Positions 11,743 to 23,212 of a stretch of 64,000 nucleotides of DNA are shown here, piece by piece. Under the pieces are notes generated by a model. That model worked only from the letters and a program-made list of their open reading frames with translations. It was not told where the DNA came from and ran no database searches. This stretch comes from Rostratula benghalensis (lineage: Eukaryota > Chordata > Aves > Charadriiformes > Rostratulidae). The translations under genes and the position numbers were made by a program. The DNA is taken from assembly GCA_013399305.1 (NCBI GenBank), contig VXAI01000446.1, positions 124,001-188,000 on the forward strand, in the 5' to 3' direction. Each line of letters starts with the position of its first letter. Within the stretch, counting starts at the first letter, position 1.

Positions 11743-13320
11743 ATGAAAGATGAAATTGCTGCCACAGTTGTCTTCATCACAAGGCTTGTGAAAAGGGAAG
11801 ACAAGCTGAGCAAGCATAAAATTGAGAAATTTGCAGCAAAGCTGACAACAATACTGTTTGAAAAGTATAAGAATCACTGGTACTTGGACAACCCATCCAG
11901 AGGGCAAGCATTCAGGTAAGAGGACCCATGGTAATAAGGGGAGGGTGAATGGAGCCTTTACATGACTCTCAGGGTGCAGTGAGTATTCTTCCAGTGCCTG
12001 AAAGTAAGCGTCACAAAAATGAAAGAACTACTTAGCTACTCATTAAGCTTTCCTTACTGGTATTAACTGTTAAAGATGTACCTATTTTGAAAGCGGTTTC
12101 ACAGGAGGTGCTTGTGTAGATATGACTAGAGTGCTGAGGTGGAAGTCTCAAGACAATATGCAATGTCTTGAGTAGCCCTCTGACTACTTGAGTAAGGAAT
12201 TCAAGTAGTCTTAAACTGACTTGAGGAGTTGTTGTAATGGCTTTTCATTTCCTTAAAAATTACTGATGAAGTGAGTTGCTGCACTATGTGTTTGAAACAA
12301 ACAAAACTTTGTGGGTTTATAAATCAGTTTGTTAGGCTAATTTGTTGGCTGAAGCTATAAATGAGAACTTGCATCAACAGGCTAAACGTGTTGAGAAAAT
12401 TGTCAACGTAAATGTACTTTCTGAGCAAAACTTGAAGAGTTGCAGTGAAATCTTAAATCCATCCCTGTTTTACCTAGGTGTATAAGGATAAACAAACATC
12501 AGACAAGAGATCCACTGTTGGAGCAAGCTTGTGTGGAGAGTAATGTGGACTTCAATAAGCTTGGTTTGCCAAAAGAGATGACACTATGGGTTGATCCATT
12601 TGAGGTGTGTTGCAGGTGAGTTGAGAAGCTGTGAGTAACATGTCAAGTGCCCTGTAGAAACCTGATGAACTTCAAGCCTGTTACTGGAGTCTGAATGTCT
12701 GAAGATGTACTTACTAGTGTCAGCTGGCTACTAACAGATGCCCATGCTGCCAGTGCAGAGATGAATTATACAAATACAGTCACTTTTCAGATATGGTGAG
12801 AAGAACCGGCCATTCACAATTGCACACTTTGAAGGAGAGGAAAACCCACAGCTTTCTCAGCAGATCAGCTATGCTGTTGACAGAGCAGCACTAGACTATC
12901 ATTCTGGCACCTCTTCAGATGAGGAGAGCTTCAACAAGGAACCAAAAGCTATCCCTACTGTCAGCAATCCTAACAGTGTCTACCAGGTAAGCATGTGGTA
13001 CCAGTATGTGGTATTCAGTAAGAGGCATCTGCCTTCTAGGTTCCCTCAAGAAGAAATGCAATAGAGTTAACAACTGATGGCCAGATGACCTCCCTGCTTC
13101 CCCAAGCACTTTATAACTTTTTATCTCATTTCTTGCTGTTTAGTTCAGTGACTACTGCAAGGCACCCATACAACCCTGGTCTCAGTATCTTCATAGGAAG
13201 ACTTATATGACTGATGGCTCATACTATGCCCAGCACAGGGGCTACAAAGTCTACAGGCCAACAGCTGCTTTCACAGGACCGCGTGTTGATAGATACCACT
13301 GGATCAATACCAAGCGGTAG
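11743..13320 (+). CDS. BTG4: BTG4, BTG/TOB-family anti-proliferative protein
   Basis: Four coding exons join in frame: 11743-11915, 12478-12615, 12791-12986 and 13144-13320, all with GT-AG introns, giving 227 residues; human BTG4 is about this length. The start is the ATG at 11743, one base inside the exon, reading [12 protein letters not shown]. The BTG domain fills residues 1 to about 120. Box A reads [17 protein letters not shown], continuing CIRIN across the first coding junction; box B reads [19 protein letters not shown]. The C-terminal half is Ser/Tyr-rich and ends RYHWINTKR. By family knowledge BTG4 is an oocyte and early-embryo adaptor that recruits the CCR4-NOT deadenylase (CNOT7/8) to maternal mRNAs for clearance. 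It faces the miR-34b/c pair head to head at a distance and is convergent with the large minus-strand gene. BTG3 is the closest alternative; the miR-34 linkage favours BTG4. Confidence 0.95.
12147..12210. repeat. Two adjacent perfect hairpins in a BTG4 intron
   Basis: CTCAAGACA (12147-12155) pairs with TGTCTTGAG (12164-12172) over an 8-base loop. GACTACTTGA (12182-12191) pairs with TCAAGTAGTC (12201-12210) over a 9-base loop. Both stems are perfect and share a CTTGAG/CTCAAG core, so they may have arisen by duplication. They lie in the intron between the first and second coding exons. Confidence 0.7.
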
Positions 13321-13447
13321 ATCTGTGGCTGCACCTGTTAGAGGCTGTTGAAACCCTGAGTTATGGTATGGGATGAAGTTTAATAAGAACAGAAAGCGCT
13401 TATTGTCTAGCCCTTATCTCTTTCTCTGTACATCTGAAACTTTGGGG

Positions 13448-13552
13448 TTTTATTATATAAAATTTTAAATGTTTTATTAATGTTAACATCAGATTGAAAA
13501 CCAATGCAAGACTCTATTTGTAAGTTAAAAAGGAAATGCATATATCAATAAA
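13448..13552 (+). promoter_or_regulatory. BTG4: BTG4 3' UTR signals: CPE-like elements and AATAAA
   Basis: AATAAA is at 13547-13552, about 230 bases after the stop codon. Two TTTTAT motifs (13448-13453 and 13472-13477) lie within 100 bases upstream. This is the arrangement of cytoplasmic polyadenylation elements in maternal mRNAs that are masked in oocytes and activated at maturation. The motifs are short and the UTR is AT-rich, so the regulatory reading is inference; the AATAAA is a good polyadenylation signal. Confidence 0.6.
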
Positions 13553-13559
13553 TCTACTC

Positions 13560-16124
13560 GTGTTTTTTTTAAAAGCCATCTGATCTGCTATCAGTGCCCT
13601 GAAGGGAGTTTAAAAGCTTTTTGGTGAAAATACAAGCAAGTCAAGGAAGATAAAAGCATCCTCCAAGTTGCTTTGAACTCTAGTCTGCTTCCTTCTGTCC
13701 AAGGTAGCAAGGGCAGCTGCACTGCGAGCAAAACATCTACACATCACCACCCAGAATCACCTTTGTGCTCCCTCTTGAGTGAAGCTTTGGTATATGCAGC
13801 TGTGGAAGACTGCCTTGTGGCTCCAGCTAGGCTTTTGCCTCTAGACTATAGGTTACCTGTGAGAAGAACTCTTTCATGAGTAGGAGAGGGCTACATGTGC
13901 AGTATTATAGTCTTCCACAGCTGTAAACTAACACATCACCTTGTAGAATGGAGCTGTTGTCTCTAAGGATGTGTAGCCTGCCAGTTTGCAATACTGTGGC
14001 CCATAAGAAGCATTTCTCAATGTGGGACAACTTGATTCAAACTGTTTTTTAGTCAGTCCAGAGGTCTAGACAGACAGACTCCACTTCCAGTAGAAAAGGA
14101 GTCACTGAAATACTACTTGATTTCACAACTATGCTCTGGGATAGTATTTCCAGCACTGAGTAAAAATGTGGTCTCAATCGGAATTAATGTAACTTTGTTC
14201 TATTGACTTGCAGTGTATCTTCCTGCTGACTATAGGTGTCACATACTATTACCTGCTGATTAAACTGTGGGGCATAAGAGTTACAGAAGTGGTGTCAATA
14301 ACTCTTTCTGGTTAATCTAGTCAAAATGCTAAACAGACTAGTTTGTCAAAGTTTAATAGCTCATGTAAAATACCAATGGTTGTCACTTACTGCAGTCACT
14401 TTGACTTGTTGTAGTCCAACTATTATTATCTAATATGCAACGATGGGGGGGCATCTTTTAATGTGTTGCCTGGAATGGGAAGCATTTTTGTCCTGTACAA
14501 GCAGACAACTAGGAGCCTGTTTAAGACTAGAGGGCCACCTATAAAAGTGAAACTGAAGAGAAAGAATTAAAACTCTAGTACAGATTTCTAGGAAAATCTC
14601 TTAATAAGCATGAAAACCTAACACTTCATGTGTCAAACCACAGTTGCTCAAGGAACTGCGTCCTAGCTTACCTTTTAAATATTATGTGGGTAGGAATAAT
14701 GAGAAGGAGGCCAAGGGCTGCAATCAGCTTTTATCACAGTTATGTCTCAGTCATGCTTCATGCTAACATGGTCCGTATTTCTTCAAAGCAAGCCCTTATC
14801 AGTCACATGTAGTTTTGAACAAGGATTTAGCAATGAACTTGATATTAATAGGGTTTGGTAGATCACTCACGCAAAAAAAATCCTACACTTCCTGTAGCTA
14901 CTGATAGCTGCTTTCTAGAAGGCTTCATTTTGAAGTCTGTTTTTTGTGTGAATACCACAATCTGTGCAGTACTCCCTAAAGAAGATGTGAGGAGAGGCTT
15001 CTTCATTACTATAAGTCAGAAGCAGTGTTTCCAACTAATTCTTGCAGCTTTGATAGTAGAACTTGCACTCCAGCAGATTAATCCCTTTATTGTAATTAGT
15101 AGTGAGCTTCTATCCTAGCAAGATCAAAATATCCATCTGCTTATGGGGTGAAGGTGTGAACACTTGATTCAGCAGCTCTGAGAGGATGAAACAGATATGC
15201 AATTTGTGAAGTTAGAATGATCCAACTACTTCTCACTATTGGATATTTCCGGTATAATGAGGTAACAGCATTAGTGTTGAGGATATTCAGTGACTCGTGA
15301 AGTAATTTGAATCTTGTCCCATGCATCCACGAGTTCTTGTACCAGCAGGGAGAGAAGGTTCTTAGGTGACTCTGCTCTATTCCCACTTTGTTTTCCACCT
15401 AAAACAGAGGCTGTTGTGGGCAGGGAAGAGGTGATGTTTCATTGGTCAGTGCATAATAAAGGTTTCATGTGTTTCAGGGTTTAGCTCTTGAATTTGAGAG
15501 GAAAGGCTGTCTGTCCAGGCTTAAGAGCAGGTCTAGTCTTTGACAGTGCAGGATCTGTATTCCTCTCTAGGTGGTACTAAGGAGCAGCTGAAATACCGTG
15601 ACTTCACAACAAGGAAAGGTTGGGCTGAGCAAGTTGCTTTCAGTGGTGGAGACGACATTGTTTGTTCTTCATCAGTAATTGTGTAGATACAGTTATTTGA
15701 CTTAATGATACCTATAGTTTTCACTGTGTCAAAGTCAGGAGAAAAGTGTGACTATCAGCTAGTGTCTGCGGAGGCTTCAGAACATGTAGTGGAGTGATAC
15801 ATTAGTTTTTTTTAAAAAAAAAAATGTTTCTAACACTAAGTAGACTTACCAGTGAATCTATATTTCTGTTCCTGGAAACTCCAAGTCTGAGTTTTTGTAA
15901 TAAGGTTTGTCCCTTCACTACATGGATGTAACCAGAAATGTCAGTCACTTAGGCTGAAGCTTTGTTACTTGAATTACTATATTGCTTTCTAATGAGCCTT
16001 TAGTGTGAAGGGAGAAAACACACTACAGTAAAAACAAAAATAGAGGATTTACGTTTAACTGAAAGCCTGAGGACAGGTGTGGAGGACCAAGTTAGAACCA
16101 AATCACTGAGTCTTTAGAGTACTG
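13560..16124. other. Convergent intergenic gap between BTG4 and the large minus-strand gene
   Basis: No exon was found. The minus-strand gene stops at 16125-16127, so its 3' UTR runs leftward through this interval. The first AATAAA I see on the minus strand is at 15086-15091 (TTTATT on the plus strand), which would give a 3' UTR of about 1 kb. A 15-bp inverted repeat lies at 13797-13923 (listed separately). Confidence 0.4.
13797..13923. repeat. 15-bp inverted repeat, 97-base spacer
   Basis: CAGCTGTGGAAGACT (13797-13811) is the exact reverse complement of AGTCTTCCACAGCTG (13909-13923). The element sits just downstream of the BTG4 polyadenylation site. It may be the termini of a small non-autonomous DNA transposon or a chance palindrome; I saw no clear target-site duplication. 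Confidence 0.5.
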
Positions 16125-19100
16125 TTACAACTCTCTGCCTAGGGCTATTTTCTCTTCTAGTGCGTCTATTTGTTTTACCAAACAGTTTTTCTCCAAACTA
16201 GTTATTTCAAGGTAGTAAAAAAGGATATCTTCATTGACTTCACTGTTTAAAAATTGGTGTTCATCCTCTATGATATCCACCAGCTCTTCAGTTAACACAT
16301 CCACTCTGTCCTCAAGTTCTGAAGGGGTCAAGTAAGTGTGGATTTCCTCTTCAAAGCTAAAAAAAGGGAAGGAATGCTTAAAATTAGTCAGTGGAAGTGC
16401 CACTGTTCAAGTGATATTCATAAACTCTTTGCAAGAGCAAACCAGAAAGACAAATTTCACTGGGACTTGACTTCTCCGTTACTGAGACAGTGATGGTAGC
16501 GTACAGAGAAGTAATTGTTCTGTGACATAACCTGGCATCACATCCAATCTGTCCTTTATACAGTGTGCCCAGATGTAGATGGTTATGGAGATTAGCTTTG
16601 TAGTATGAAGTGAGGTCATAATGAAGAGTTGTCATGACTTGCTTTGTGTCACAGCCCCCCCAAATTGTTCAGTTGTTGCTGTCGAATACAATGGCTAAAT
16701 AATACCTCCTGTCAAATCATTCTTACCGTGTCCTCCATCCAAAGTTGCCCTTTTTGTAGCTGCTTGAGGCGTGAAGGAAATGCTCTTTTTTCTTCTTGAG
16801 CAACTTGTCACTTAGTGGTTCCTCAAACTTTGTACAGAGCAAGAGATTGTTCTTCAGGTGTTATGCAATAAGCACAGAAATGGAGAAAGCAGATAAGTAT
16901 TGGTTTTAAAAGCCTTTCTATAGACCTTTTATATAGATTTTTCATGGTACTGCTTTTTATGTTGTCTTAATAACTTGTATGAGAATTGCGTGTTTCAGTT
17001 TGTGTCCCTTACCTCTTGTCCTGTCACTGGGAACTACTAAAGAGCATAGCTCCATATTCTGTGTTCACCCTGCAGGTGCTTGTGTACATTGATAGGATTT
17101 CCCTTGAGTCTTCTCTAGTTTAAAAAACAAAAAATCCCAGCTCTCTCAGCCTGTCTGTGTAGGGGTGTTGCTCTATTGATGCTTGGAGTTGTTCCTTCTG
17201 AGGTGTAGGGTTTTGCCCTTCCACCTGTTGAGCTTTCTGAGACTGCTGTCAGCCCATTTATCCAGCTTGTTGTGGTCCCCCCTGGCTGGCAGTAGGCTCC
17301 CCTCTGGATCCCAGCTAAGTTGGCTTATGTGCAAATAGCTCAAACTGCTTGTGCTCATCCATATCCCAGAGGATATTTAAGCATACTCCTGTTTCTGATG
17401 ATACAAATGGCCCTTCTCTTCAACAGCTCCAGCTTGAGTCACAGTAGTTTTACCATCATTGTGCAGATGGAATCATTAATCCTAGATCTGGGTACTCAAG
17501 TTATGGCTGAACAGGTTTTTGGCTACATTTCTTATGAAGGTCTCTTTGCAGAAAGCCAATGCAATGCCTTTCCAATACAGTAAAAGTACCTTCAAGCTTG
17601 GGAGTTTAAATGATGTGTAAAGCTTCTACTGGCATCCCACAGGAGTCTGACCTTACCAAGCAAAGATTTGGAAAGGTGGGCATCTATAAGCCAGTTTAAA
17701 TTGCCATTTTATAACAAAGTAAGGAAATAGGGATGGCGATCTTTCAACCAGGCCAGATCTCCTGATATGTTTTTTTTTTTTACCGTCTCAAAGGCTTCCG
17801 TGTCTGTGAGGCTTTTCACTTTGATGTCAAAAAGTTGAGAGATGAGATTTACATCCTCCTTGAAGAATGGTTCCTCTTTTAGCAACATCTGAGTTATCCC
17901 ATAAGATTTGTCACCCTGGGGAACTGCTGACAGCTGGAGTCTGAGAGAGAACATTTCACTAAGACAAGCCTTCAGTGCCTAGAAAAAAAAGGCCTGTTTT
18001 GGAAACCTGGAAGCAGTTGAACACAATTCCTTACAGCTAACAAGTGAATAGCGATATTAATGCGGGGAGAAGAGAGGGAAGATGGATCAAAGAACAGTAG
18101 GATGTAAAGACAGGTTTTTAATTCTTGGAGCCTATTTAAGCTGAAAAAATAACTTCATTTGTCTCATGAGGATTTGATACAAACCACAAATATACTGCAT
18201 AATGTGGTTGATAAAGGGTAGCTTTCAGAAGGGGACTAAAATCGCTGTGTGTACACTGGGAATACCTTTGGGGAAAAAATTATAATGGGTATCCCCTGCA
18301 ATACAAGAGTGCTCTTAATTGAAGGCTGAATGGAAAGGGTTGCATTGCATCAAGGTGTTACGGGAAGAACACTGTTGTTCCGTTTTTCTTTATCAGCAAA
18401 TCTGTGTCTGGTATAACTGTTCTTCAAATCAAAACTATGATTATGAAGGAGCATTCACTGTTTGATTCTCCCATGTACTGACCAGTTGACGGTTAGAAGG
18501 TAATTGCCTGTTTTTATCTCTGTAGCTGTCAGTGGAACAAACAGGTATTCATGAGTTAGTGTTGTTTGCATGTGGGCAGGATGTTAAGATTGGTGGATTT
18601 TTCTGCTGCCTGAGTGTCTTCACCTAGGGTTTGGCAGTGTGTACCTTTCTGTGAATAGCCACTGTGTAACTGCAATGCAATCTTGATTTTGTAATGTCAG
18701 TAAAGGTAATAGTTTGCTATCTTATTTAATCTCTCCTTTTGATTTTTATTATTGGAAGTTGCATAAAGTTGTTAACCCTCCCCACTTTTAAAATGGAAAT
18801 TTTTTATGATTGTTGTTGTAACATAAGTACATTTGGAATACGTTAATATACCTGATAAAAATGCTTCAGAAAGAGTGGGTTGGCATCGTGGTTGAAGTCA
18901 GCAGCAGTGATATGAGCTAAGCAGTGCACGAGGAGGAGAAGGAAACTTCCTACAGAACTCAGGCAATCCCTTAGAATGAATAGTTTGTTCTCTGAATTCT
19001 GAGAAAGAACGAATATCCGGATCTGACACACGGGCAATGCAGTAGTCAGCTCAGCTGATGCAACTCTTCCAATGTTTTTTTTCTCAATTTCAGGGAAGTT

Positions 19101-22100
19101 AAAAGATTCACGTTAGAGTGCTAGGGAATATCAATATACAAAAGGCAGCAGCATTGTCATAACACTTCATATAGTGCTCTAGGATTCAAATCCACACATT
19201 CTTGCGTCCTTTGTTTCTAGACAGTTTGCTTTCTATAGATCACGAACTTCAGAAAGCTTTCCCAACAACCTCCAATTTTAGAGGCTGAGATAAATGAGAC
19301 TTAGTAAATAATACTAAATAGTCAGATTCTGTCATTTAGTTATACCTAGTAAAATGCTGATATACTGCTGACTTCTATAAATCTGACTTATAGAGAATTT
19401 GGTAGAAATGAGTGTGGTAGAATTTTGGCATGAGAAACCGAGTAATAAAAGCTCACTTAATAGATACGCTTTGGGTATGACCCTCACAGTAAACATATAT
19501 TCAAACTTAGTGTTTGTGTTCAGATATATCTGCAACATAATGTTAACACTTGAGGATTTATGTCAATATTTTTTCCTAGAAAGCATCAAGCTTGCTATGA
19601 CTTAAAATGTATGAAACACTTTTGTATTTTACTTCCTCGTCCCAGAACTAAAGGGATATGAAAATACTGCATAGGCTGGCTAGATGTGAAGTTGACAAAC
19701 CTGATAAAAGAAAGAGTTTCTGAAAGCATTGCCTGTGGCATTACTGAAAGGTACGCTGGAGGCAACGCACAGGTTAATTTCTGGAGCCTGCAAAGAGAAG
19801 GAAAATTGCTTCTGTAAAAGCGTGTATGCGCTGATCTGCAAAGTAAGAGGGATTAATGGAACATAAGTTCACTTAAATGTCAGCTTTGATTTGCAGTGGG
19901 CAACAAATACCACATAAAAACAAAGACTGTTTAAAAAAAAGCCACAACCTAGTAAATCTTAGTACTTTATCTTCCCAGTTTTCTAATTAAGTAAATGAAA
20001 GTGTACTACGCTTGAGCTCTGGCTCTGTGGTAGTCACTGTGATTTTAATTATAATTTATTTGATACTGTTATGAAAGACCCTGAAGAGTTTGCCTAGGCT
20101 AAAGCCATAGTGTGCAAAGAACTGTACAAAGAAAATGAGAAAATCGTGACTTTGAATTAGAAAGGAAATATGTTTCATCAAATACTATTCAGAATGGAGG
20201 AATTGGGTAATGCAAAAATTAAGTGATGTGCTTAAGAAAGATGCCACAACAAATATGTGAACTAACTGTGGATTTTGTGGGATAGAGGTTTGACTTCAAA
20301 ACAGGCTTACATCATTGTGGAGAGAACATAAGTGGAATTCAATTCCTGATGTTTGCGCACTGGTTGTTCTCTACTTGATCTTGCCTGATAATTGGTACAC
20401 ACTGTGCAGCCTCTTGGCTGAAGAATTTTTTTTTATAACTATCTTTTGAAGCAGTGATGATTAAATATCTTAAGCACTTACATCAATGTGAATTCTGAGG
20501 AACTGTAGGATGGAGATGCCATACTGATATATGACAAACTCCCTTGTAGAAAGGGTTGCAGGATCAACTACTGATAGTTCTCCTTCTTGAGTCAACAAGG
20601 CATCCCGTATACCCTGAGAAGTATTTGCTGTTTCTGCAAGAACAGTAGCATTTCATTAGACTAATTGGTTTCTGTTTTCATTTTGTTTGTCCAAGAGGTA
20701 ATACTGGAATACAAGTGTATAATGTAATGCATTACTCATCTCATAATATATCATTGTTCAATATAAAATGAAGACCTGATGCATCGCGAAATCTTTTATG
20801 AGTCATTAATTGCTCAATATCCATAGGCAATGCCCCAACCTTCACTATTCCTAGTGAAATTTCTTATAACTAAGGCCTAGAAAAGTGACATTACTTATGT
20901 GTGCCTCAGAGCTGATCAGCAGCAAAGCTGACAGTGATTCTGTGTTCTGAGTCTTTCTCCTTTACTGGTAGAGCAATTCCTCCAAAGAGGAGAGTAACTT
21001 TGTGATGTCTGTTCAGCAAAATCTTCTCGCAATAAGCACAAGCAATAGCTGCCTGAATGATGAAACAGAAATCTTCACATTACACTCAGGTTCTGAGCTT
21101 CATATAAGAAAGAATGGAGGTGAGATTTACTTTTGTCTAGCCTTTGGCTTTCTAGTAGTCCAGCTGCCATTGCATGACTTTGGAGCTCATTGGTCACATC
21201 TCTCAGAAGACCAAGAAGAGAAGAGGTTTTTATACACTTAGTTTTAACGCCACCTGTGTAAACAAATATGGAAATACTGCTTTTGTAAACAGTCAGTCTC
21301 TCTCCATATTTTTTTGAGCAAACATTTTGCACATTAGAGTTATGTAGACAAGCAAGGTGAAACAGATAGATAGTTCTGCTGTTTGGAGCCTAATGCTGAA
21401 GTCTGAGCAAAGGTGTTAATGTTGCAGAGAAAATGTCTTTATCTCCAAAACTCATTACATTATCCAATTCACTAGTTTTCTCCTTTTTCAAATATTGGAA
21501 GTCTGTTTAGACAGGAAGACTTGTCTGGACTGCTTACAGGATACTCCTTGCAGTTTTTCCTAACAAAGTTGTCTTTGCCACCAATGTATTTTTTTTTGTT
21601 AAGGAGAATTTTTTTTTATCTGCCCTTTGAATAGTGCCTTTTCTTTTCAGGACAGTGTCAAATTCTGTATCTCCTCAGAATTGATAGGATTATTTTTTTT
21701 CTAGCTATTAAATACAACATTTACCTCTTTAAATGCTGTAAGCCCAGCCTTTGGCTTACTATAAGGACTACATCATTGCTAATTCATAGCTGTAGGGAAG
21801 TTACATATGCAGGTATCACAGGTGGCTCAACTTTGTTGTTAAGCAGACAAAAAGAAGGGAGTTGGCAAGAAGTGTCTTGTGAGATCATTTGGTGCAGCTG
21901 TGTTTGTGAGGCAGCAGTCAATAGAGTAACTTAAGGCTTTTACCGTACAGAGGTGGTGTTGTGAACTGTGGGTTCAGAAGTATGATTTTGGATGCCATCA
22001 TGTGTTCCGCCTGCTTCAGCACTTTGATATCTGTGACAACAGTATATAGTAGTTAATGACTGCAAATATTCCAGAGAGGTTTGTGTCCATTCCTCTTGTC

Positions 22101-23212
22101 ACTCTGTAAGCTAACCTTGACTTTTCTATATAGTAGTTGGCCTAAGAAAACAATCTAAAATCAACTGTTAGGAATAGAAGTTGTTTAATTTTTGGAAGAG
22201 ATTTTAAAATGTGTAAGTGTATTGGAATCTCTCTGAGGGGCTAGATAAGGCGGTCTTTCTCTAGTGGTTCTAATAATTGCATGACTCTGCACCATTTGCT
22301 GTACAGGAATCTCTGGGAATTGCTTATAGGATCATAAGAGAGCAAGAAGACCAGCTGGACTGCTTGAGGCATCTGGTGTGTGGTCTCTTTAATTCCCATT
22401 TTGCTGCATGAATTAATTCTTTTTAATCTGTTTCAGATAGCACTGTTTCAAATTAAATATTATTTTGCCTTATTTCTCTGTGTTTAGTTGAATTCTAGGA
22501 TAGTGGTATCCCACTTCCTCAAGCTGAGTAAATAATGAGCTGTTTACTTCACAGAGAAGTAAAGGTGCTGGAAAAGACTCTGAAACATTAAGCCAATGAT
22601 CACCTATGATAGTTCACCTAATCCCTGTGAAACCTTTTCAACTCAAAGAAGAAATTCTGCTACTTATTAAAGAGCTGCTGGTGTTTCAAGAAAACTCCTG
22701 CAGACCTGCTAACCCGAAGGATGGAGTAAGCTCAGCTCTGCATCATCTACGCAAGACATTTAATTATATTCATGTCCCAGGTGTTCTCCTGCTGATGGTT
22801 AGTTCAGAGAATGCGACTGACTTCTTTTTCTACAGAATCGCATCGTTCTTCCTCATCTTGTACTCTTAACTATAGTCTGAGTTCTACCCCATCTTTTCCC
22901 TGTTAATTTAATTTCCAAAGCTTTAATGCCTCCCACACAATACATTGGTATCAAAAAGGAATCATAGGTCACTTGAGTTTCCTATGACAAACCAGACTTA
23001 CTCTTAGTCAAGAACAAAAGGAGTTGGTTGTCTGCCTTATGAGGTACCCCTGGAACACAGAAAAACTTGGTGGTGGATGATAGAAGACTATTGTTTTGCT
23101 GTATCTCTTTTTCTTTTTTTTCTTCTTCTGGTCTAATTATCAACTTATGCAAATCTGGATAAAAATCCTTTCCCAAGGAAGCTTTTGTTTCATTGCATTC
23201 TTTCCTGGAGTT
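16125..23212 (-). CDS. C-terminal globular domain and terminal coiled coil of the large gene
   Basis: Exons 23212-23002 through 16356-16125 (about residues 2075-2505) encode a compact region that reads like a conserved domain: [19 protein letters not shown], then [13 protein letters not shown], then NAFRNSFFY, then [20 protein letters not shown] and [18 protein letters not shown]. It is followed by a Lys-rich linker ([19 protein letters not shown]) and a final acidic coiled coil ([20 protein letters not shown]) ending with KIALGREL and TAA. Junction phases fit at every step. The acceptor at 17934-17935 is the second of two AGs; the first would give an early stop. I feel the domain has homologues in other vertebrates, but cannot name it. 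Confidence 0.8.
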
